DNA of 64,000 nt, from assembly GCA_014529385.2 (NCBI GenBank), contig CM043960.1, positions 35,885,396 to 35,949,395 of the forward strand, written 5' to 3'. How positions within the stretch are numbered: position 1 is the stretch's first letter; the number at the start of each line of letters is the position of its first letter. Source of the DNA: Adiantum capillus-veneris. Taxonomy: Eukaryota > Streptophyta > Polypodiopsida > Polypodiales > Pteridaceae. This document shows positions 21,969 through 64,000 of this stretch, piece after piece. A model generated the notes under the pieces. It was given only the letters and a program-made list of their open reading frames with translations, was not told the DNA's origin and ran no database searches. The position numbers and the translations under genes were made by a program.

Positions 21969-22943
21969 ACAACTGACGCAAGAGGAGTGGCGAATATGAC
22001 GCGTCCTAAGAAAAGGCCAACAGGAAGCACTCCAAGCAAACAACGCCAAAGAAACAGTCGCTCCTTGAAAGGCAAATGGCTTTTCCACAAGGCAGAGAGA
22101 AGCTTCTTCCACCAGTGATCAGATTTGTGCATGTGCCAAAGGGCATTGCAATGATCAGCAAGCCACGATTGTGGTAGAAGAAGAGCATAAATTCGACCTG
22201 CAAAAATATCTCGAAAAGGCGTTTCTCGAAGATCCCAATCAGACATGCGATCACCATCAGGTAAAGGTGAAACTGACAAAAAGTCAAGCAACATACTTTG
22301 AAGTTCTCTCCAAAACTGACGGTAATGCATGCCCCATCCAAAACGGCAAGCGGCGAAGGGAAACTCAAAAGTATATCTAGCCTCATTGACTACATCCTCA
22401 ACCACACAATTACCACGGCCAGAGAGAAAGTAAGCCTGGCGAGGGGAGCGGTCGACCAACGTAAGAGAGAATGCTCGGCTCCAATGGAGACTCTCCAAAC
22501 GAATCGAATCACCTTCTTGCCGAAGATTCCATGAAAGATGAGTCGTAACCTCTTCCAGGCAGACACTAAAGTGGAAGCAAGAGGACATCCACGAATGTAC
22601 CCTTCCATCTTGCCGAAAACCACCTCCCAGATAGATGGTTGCCAATGGCCAAAAGAGGAAGTAACGACATGCTGACCAAGGTGTGCAAACATAAGAGTCC
22701 AAGGCTGAATTTGTTGCGCAAGTGTAGGCAACAACATAGCTTTTCGAGCAAGAACATGCCTGCGCAAATCCAAGATGTTAAGGCCACCCAGGTGTTTAGG
22801 AGTGCAAAGCTTCTCCATAGACATCAAGCGCAAGCCTTTTTTCTGAGCATGGGTCCCCCACAAATGGGACATAATGTTCGACATAAGAGAATCAAGACAA
22901 CGACGAGGCCAATTCATCAGTGGCAAAAAGAACTGAGCACTAA
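21969..22943 (-). pseudogene. LINE-1 ORF2 reverse transcriptase C-terminus (proximal piece)
   Basis: The minus strand encodes the thumb/C-terminal part of plant L1-type ORF2: FFLPLMNWPRRCLDSLMSN, LWGTHAQKKGLRLMSMEKL, CTPKHLGGLNILDLRRHVLA. The zinc-binding domain lead-in follows (SALWKSHLPFKERLFLWRC, LLGVLPVGLFLGRVIFATP). At 21969 the frame meets element D; it resumes at 16251. The 5' side stops at an AC/AG microsatellite at 22944, so most of ORF2 is missing. At least one frame change lies between the two readable segments. Confidence 0.8.
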
Positions 22944-22969
22944 ACACACACACACACACACACACATGT

Positions 22970-23024
<55 letters not shown>
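22944..23024. repeat. (AC)n followed by (AG)n microsatellite
   Basis: AC run 22944-22966, then AG run about 22973-23024, at the broken 5' edge of LINE-1. Confidence 0.95.
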
Positions 23025-23430
<406 letters not shown>

Positions 23431-23671
23431 TTTTAGGGTTTAGAGGGCAATAATTGAATAACTCAAAGAAATCCTCATGCAACTTAATAATCTGAATGAG
23501 GAATGCAGAAAACCGAAAAGAGTTTGTAAAAGTTACCAAAGGGCTACAAGATGTTCTGAGTAGTGACAATGTCTCTCTTGCATTCAATGATTGTTGAGTG
23601 AGGTTCAGTATTTACTTTTTTATTGGCTGCTGTACGTTTATTTGTATCATTCAACTGTCTTTTTTTGACAG

Positions 23672-58789
<35,118 letters not shown>

Positions 58790-60520
58790 CACACACACAC
58801 ACACACACACTTTTGAATAACTTTTCTCTGATATTTTTACCTTCCTCAGGAGGGACGCAATACAGTTACTGCTTTGGTTCATTGCCTATACCTTCGTCAG
58901 CATGCGCCTATACGCACCTCCTCTGTAAGTGACTAATGTAACTTATGTATCAGTTTGCCCAAGGAGTAGCAGGCGAGTCCAGCAATCTTCTCACCCTATA
59001 TCCACCCCCAGAATCTGGAATGTGTGCATAACAAAAACACCCAAAAGTTCTAAAATGCAAGACTGAAGGCTCCTTAACTGAGTAGACTTCTTGAGTTGTC
59101 ATGCCCTATAAATCCGTGTTGAAACTCTTTAAATGTAGAGGGAATGAACTGTAGAGTTGCAACCCAGCTGATGTTTACCCTGCACGGCTTTGTAGACCTG
59201 CCAAGTTGGCATCTTCCTCATTGTTCTGTCGTTTGGCATTCCGAAGGGAGGCAGCAACATGTAAAACCATGTCCAAATTCGGAGTCAGGGCTTTGATTTG
59301 GGGCCAGTTCACAGGAGATGAACCGTGAGGGGTCAGGATGCCGTAAGGCATTATCATTGTTCTTTGTAAGGGGAGTGCTTTGTGCTGAATGCGTCGAAAC
59401 TAAAACGTCTCCAAACTACTTCATTTCTTGGTCCTCCGGATTGGGTCATGCTATTATAAGCAAGCATCCAGTGATCCAGAGAGGAATTGGCAGTAATTTA
59501 TGTTTTGTGAAAGTAATCATATTCATTCCATTTGGCCCAGTGTCCTAACAAATTTGGTGTAGCCACGTAAATTTGTAAAGCATTTTTCTGGATTCTAGAC
59601 CAGTATGGGTGTTCAGAAATGCATGTCTTACAATCATTATGTAGATGGATCTAGAATGGTGTTTTGAAGGTTTCTTAGGGCCATGATGTGAAAACTAATA
59701 AGTTGGTAATCAAGGAGGTAATGCCTAAGCACTGGAGAAGTGAGTATGTTTGGATGTAGAAATATTGTAAGGAGCTGGTTTTGACTTCGGCGCCAGGCTC
59801 GGCATTTTTCTGATGCCTCGGCAGAGAATGACATAGCATAAGACATCATATTAAAATTGTGTTTTGAATTTAGTAGTGCTAAGTATGGCGCCTTGACCTT
59901 ATTGCCAATTTTGAGACTCTCAATGGCTTGTTTTTCTTTTGTTTCTTCTGGTTGCTTGATATTGGCTAGTGGGAGGCTTTTTTCGGCCTTGTGATTTGAC
60001 CTTGGATCTTTTCTTCACGCAATCTTTTGTCATGCGTAGTATCTCCACGTCTACATCCTTAGGTGCGAAGCTAACATGTTTGACTCAGCTTTCTGTTGTA
60101 TAGTTCATTTTGTCATTTTGCGTATTGCATTATCTTCAGACACTTGCTCCGTCGGTTTTTACCCAGTGAGAGACTGTATGTTGGTACTAAACCAATAACC
60201 ACACGAGATTTTGTTGATGCTCATGAAAAGGTGATATCCCAAAACATTATACCCTCACCAGTGAATTTCAACTCATTGAAAGTAACCTCGATGTAATGCA
60301 GGACGGCATGTCTAAATTATCCTTGATCTGATGAAGAACTTCCCTTTCTAATTGATCAAAGAGCATGCAGAGCTGATGATGCCCGTCTTTGGTCCGGATT
60401 GTACAAGAACATCTCGAATCCCCAATTTCATTTGATCCAATACTTACTAGTTTAGCATGTTTTGTTGAAGAACTTCTCACATTCACTTATCCGTGGCATA
60501 AGGTAGCAGGCATGAGGATA
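58790..60520 (+). other. TON2 3' flank
   Basis: A short (CA)n at 58789-58809 immediately follows the stop and probably lies in the 3' untranslated region. No clear AATAAA signal was picked out, and no other gene or repeat is recognised up to 60520. Confidence 0.5.
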
Positions 60521-60616
60521 ATTGCTAGTGATACCATATCTTAACTTCATTGTCCACATGGTCCACCTATTGCTAGTGATACCATATCTTAACTTCATTG
60601 TCCACATGGTCCACCT
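60521..60616. repeat. Perfect 48-bp tandem duplication
   Basis: Two adjacent copies starting ATTGCTAGTGATACC, identical by eye, period 48. Confidence 0.9.
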
Positions 60617-60699
60617 ATTGAGAATGATGGCCCCTTATCTTGCTAGGTCACTCACATAAGGTGTTATACATAGCCACTACTTATGTTGTATTTGTTTTG

Positions 60700-61650
60700 T
60701 AAAGAAGAAGAGGATTTCAATCTCCGCCCCTGTTCTATGGACTTTTGGTGTTTTCTTGTAAGAGCTAAACATTGATCCTTGTCTATCTTTATGCATGGTA
60801 CAAGAGCTTGGTGATGGCCAAGGACTAGTAAGTAGCAAGCAAGAGCAATAAAAGAAGTGGTTGACCGTAATGGCTTTTTCATTGTTTTCATTCCTTGTTG
60901 GTATATAAAGCTTTCTAGGATTTTCTAAAGGATTCATGTAATAACCTTCAATTTTGGCAATATCTATTTGAGGTTGTGTCAGTTGGGATTCTATTTAGCT
61001 CAACCCTTGGATTGAAAATTTCATAAAGGGCATATCCTAGCCATCATTTGAAGCTACAGTGCATTTGCATATATGAACACTAAAGCACTGGTTTTTGAAT
61101 ATCTACTTTTGTAGTGATGGAAAAAGCTAGATGGTTACTATAATTGTCATTGTTTTTCAATAGCATGATGAAATGACATATGGTTGTTATTGCAATTGTC
61201 ATCGTTTTTCAATAGTAGGGTGAAGAGGATGTCAATCTCCACCTTTGTTCCATGCTGTTTTGGCGTTTCCTTCTCTATCTTTACACATGGTATAAGAGCC
61301 TAGTCATGGTCAAGGAATAGTAAGTAGCAAGCAAGGGCTGTAAAAGGAGTGGCTGAGGGTAATGGGTTTTTAACTGTTTGTGCCTTGTTGGTAATCAACC
61401 CTTCTAGAAAATTTTAAAAGGCATTGGCAATAATCATTGATTTTGGCTTAGCTAATCCCTTGGATACATATTTTCATAAAGGCACGTTTGAGCCTCCATT
61501 TTGGAGTTCTAGTGCTTTTGCATGCAGGAACTCTAAAGCTCAAGTTTTTGAATATCTACTTTTGTAGTGATGCAAAAAGCTAGGTTATTACTACAAAATG
61601 TCACTATTCTTAATAACAAGGTGAAATGACATATTAAGTGTGCATGCACA
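60700..61650 (+). repeat. Diverged direct repeat (period ~492 bp), probable copia leader duplication
   Basis: 60700 to about 61170 is repeated at about 61208-61650 with many differences (shared: GTAAGTAGCAAGCAAG, TTTTGAATATCTACTTTTGT). Each copy holds a primer-site-like motif, TGGTACAAGAGC at 60796 and TGGTATAAGAGC at 61288, one or two bases from TGGTATCAGAGC. Copia coding sequence follows directly. Probably a duplicated LTR edge/leader. Confidence 0.55.
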
Positions 61651-61659
61651 TGATGCCCA

Positions 61660-62960
61660 CATTTTTGGCAATGTTGTTTTAATACACTCCAAGTTTTTAG
61701 AATTACAGATTTACTAGAAATATGTATGGTAAGGATGGAATCAATGATATTCTCAATGAGGAGTTGAAAAAGAGAAACTTCTATCCTTGGAAGTTTATAA
61801 TTATCAAGTTTTTTGATGGGAAAATGCTATTGAGACTTATGTTAAAGGCTATCAAGAAGATGCACTAAGGTTGTTGTTGGATAATCCTTCTCCCCAATAA
61901 GTGACAGCTTTCAAGGATTGGAACCAAAGAACACAAAATGTGATGCACTAGTTATCTAAAATTGTGTTGGACACAATAATTGGGTACATATAGGATGCCG
62001 TTTTTCTAAAAGTGGCATGAAATAATGTGGTCTTGATAGATATGACTAATACAAAAGCAAAGAAGTTGTAGATGAAGACCAAGGTTGGATACAAACTAGA
62101 AGAAGATTTGTGAATGGTTGAGAAGGTAGATATATGTGACTCCCTTGCATCTATTGGTGTTATTGTTGATGATGATAAAAAGGTGGAAGCCTTCTTATGT
62201 TGAGTGCATGAGATTCAAATCCTCCTTCATACTATATTTTGAGTTTTATAGATCTTGTGTCCATGTTGATTATTGTTGAGAAGAATATCGGTGAAGAATC
62301 ATGTTTGCAAGTTGCAAATAATTTTGAAGACGTTTTATACAAAACCAGAGCGAGAGGTAGAGGATGAAGTGAAAAGGAGATGAATATGGTTGAAACAACC
62401 GGAATCAAGGCAATCAAAAGATGTTTGATTCTCAAATGCAAAAAAATGAGGAAATTATAAAGGCAAGGGAACCAAAGAGGTAAAAAAATAAAATTGAAGA
62501 AACAATACAAAGAAGAATAGTAGGGGGTCCTAGAGGCAAGATCCTTTTGAAAGTGAGTTTTCACAAAGAAGGCAACAAAACAATTATCCTACTACTAGCA
62601 AGGATTTGATGAGCTAGAGAGATTGTTTGGTGTGCAACAAACAATGATTGCTATATATAGTGCGATATGAAAAATGTATGTAAATGTGGTGACAATGTAT
62701 GGCATGTAGATTTGGATCATATGAAAATTCTTGGTAAATAGTTGAAGGACTCACAAATTTTGGAGTCTTGGTTATTTTGAAAAAAAAGATGTTATTATTG
62801 TACATTGTTTTGTGCATAGAGGGAATGCACTATTAATGTGATGGATGTCAAAGTGAAGTCATTTCTGAAATACTTTATATACCCAACATTACAAAGAATT
62901 TAGCTTTTATTGGACAAACATTGATCAAGGTTTGTAGGTTAGGTTCAATTTAAATGGAGT
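61660..62960 (+). pseudogene. Ty1/copia gag and GAG-pre-integrase remnant
   Basis: Frames with many stops. The Gag start-like region has NFYPWKFIIIKFF, then a segment with FKDWNQRTQNVMHQLSKIV. Later, 62873-62920 encodes ILYIPNITKNLAFIGQ, the hallmark of the copia GAG-pre-integrase segment (pattern LyVPniTKNLlSvgQ). The zinc knuckle and protease are too decayed to place. No integrase or reverse transcriptase follows, so the element is truncated at about 62960. Confidence 0.7.
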
Positions 62961-63401
62961 ATTTGTTAAGACAAGAAGAATGGAAAGAAACTAACCGCAT
63001 AGAGAGACAAATAAATAGATAGACAGATAGATTTATTATCATCCTCAAAGGTCACATATGACCCATGGGACCAAAAAAGGCATATAAACATTGTTTCCTC
63101 TCCCATAAAAGAGAAGGAGATCATTGCCACAATTAGCAGGGGTGCGAAGGGTCAACAACGTGGTACATGGAGGCTTGATGAAGCAACCTTAGGAAAATAA
63201 AAAAAGAGATAGGTGTGAAGTACGAGGTGGGCAGTGTTTGAGTGCAGCACCCACAGGCCTAGGAGTCTGAAACTCTTGGATGATTGCCCGTCCGCCTTGG
63301 TAGACTATGCACATATCCTTTGCACAAGCCTCAACCACTTTTTGAGCTCTTCTTCTTCAATTTTGAGTTGCACGCGTGTGTGTTTGTGCATGCGCAAGAG
63401 G

Positions 63402-63404
63402 GAG

Positions 63405-63489
<85 letters not shown>
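63402..63489. repeat. Compound microsatellite (AT)n(GT)n(GA)n
   Basis: Three adjoining dinucleotide runs, about 24, 22 and 40 bp, immediately before the dispersed repeat copy 3. Confidence 0.95.
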
Positions 63490-63491
<2 letters not shown>

Positions 63492-63660
63492 GGTGATATA
63501 TTAACATCTTCAAAAGGTCAAAATGACCTATGAGACCAATCCGTTACAAATTGGTGTATCTCATACCATGTCAAGGTATAAAAAAGAGATGCGAAAATGA
63601 ATCTAGGAGTGCTACTAGATGGAACTGTGTGGGGTATGTGTGATCACTGATACGGAAGGT
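63490..63660. repeat. Dispersed GA-flanked repeat, copy 3
   Basis: ATATTAACATCTTCAAAAGG, then the perfect inverted repeat AGGTCA-AAA-TGACCT, TATGAGACC and GGAACTGTGTGGGGTATG. Similar to 14157-14350 and 24640-24790. Confidence 0.55.
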
Positions 63661-64000
63661 GATATAATGGTCATGAGTCTTTCCTCATATGTACTCTGGA
63701 TGTCAAGATAGTATGGCTCGCATCCCTTGATGTAGTCTTCGCCAATGCTGTTAAGCTCCTCTCCTTAGTCACGGACGTCTTGATCTCCCTAGCTCCAATG
63801 CTTGGTCAATGAGAGTACCGCGAGCGTGAGTATGAGATGAGTTTTGTAGTGGTGAGTGCTCCTCTCTGTGTCTACTGTCTACTGTAAAGAAATTGGTAAT
63901 CTGTCTGTGGGATTGTCTCTCCTCAGATCTCCTTAGTAAACTGTCTACGTATTTGTGTAACTCAAGAGGTACAGTCCGAGGCATCTATGGTCTTGATAGC
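63661..64000. other. Unassigned right end
   Basis: No coding sequence or repeat recognised. Confidence 0.3.

Noticed and set aside
60268-60486. 72-residue minus-strand frame downstream of TON2
   Set aside because: No recognisable motif or family likeness, and no flanking exon signals.

Overview
This window is plant nuclear DNA from a large, repeat-rich genome. The evidence is several Ty3/gypsy lineages (some with chromodomains, one Tat-like), a Ty1/copia remnant, L1-type LINE remnants, a probable Penelope-like remnant, long GA/CT microsatellites, and one recognisable host gene with plant-type introns. Intron size and repeat load suggest a gymnosperm, fern or similar lineage; the species cannot be read from the sequence.

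Host gene: eight exons on the + strand (23672-58789) encode the C-terminal ~346 residues of TONNEAU2/FASS, the plant PP2A regulatory subunit B'' with EF-hands. All splice phases agree. A 31.4-kb intron (24005-55450) splits the first EF-hand loop, and another intron uses a GC donor. The N-terminal ~130 residues expected for the family were not found upstream, so the preceding intron probably extends beyond the left edge.

Layout. 1-8573: 3' end of a chromodomain gypsy element (A1) interrupted by a Tat-like gypsy element (E, 810-7949). 8574-14110: fragments of further gypsy elements (F, A4, B2). 14111-15780: microsatellites, a dispersed repeat and unassigned DNA. 15781-22943: LINE-1 on the minus strand, split by a gag-protease-only LTR element (D, 16252-21968). 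23672-24004: first two TON2 exons. 24005-55450: the giant intron, holding element A2 (25898-33510, itself carrying an insertion), a second LINE split by elements C (34111-36078) and A3 (36153-50888), intact element B (37762-46462) inside A3, a Penelope-like remnant and an LTR remnant (G). 55451-58789: six more TON2 exons. 58790-64000: tandem duplications, a decayed copia gag region and a compound microsatellite.

Most striking observations: (1) a short 6-7 bp stem, 4-nt loop inverted repeat lies just upstream of the polypurine tract in nearly every gypsy family here, with paired compensatory substitutions between families; (2) otherwise dissimilar LTRs share a block around GAAATACCGAAAGGGG; (3) element B has one uninterrupted gag-pol frame and LTRs differing at only two of 1478 positions by eye; (4) the nesting is confirmed by target-site duplications and by a LINE zinc-finger motif that reads through once an insertion is discounted.
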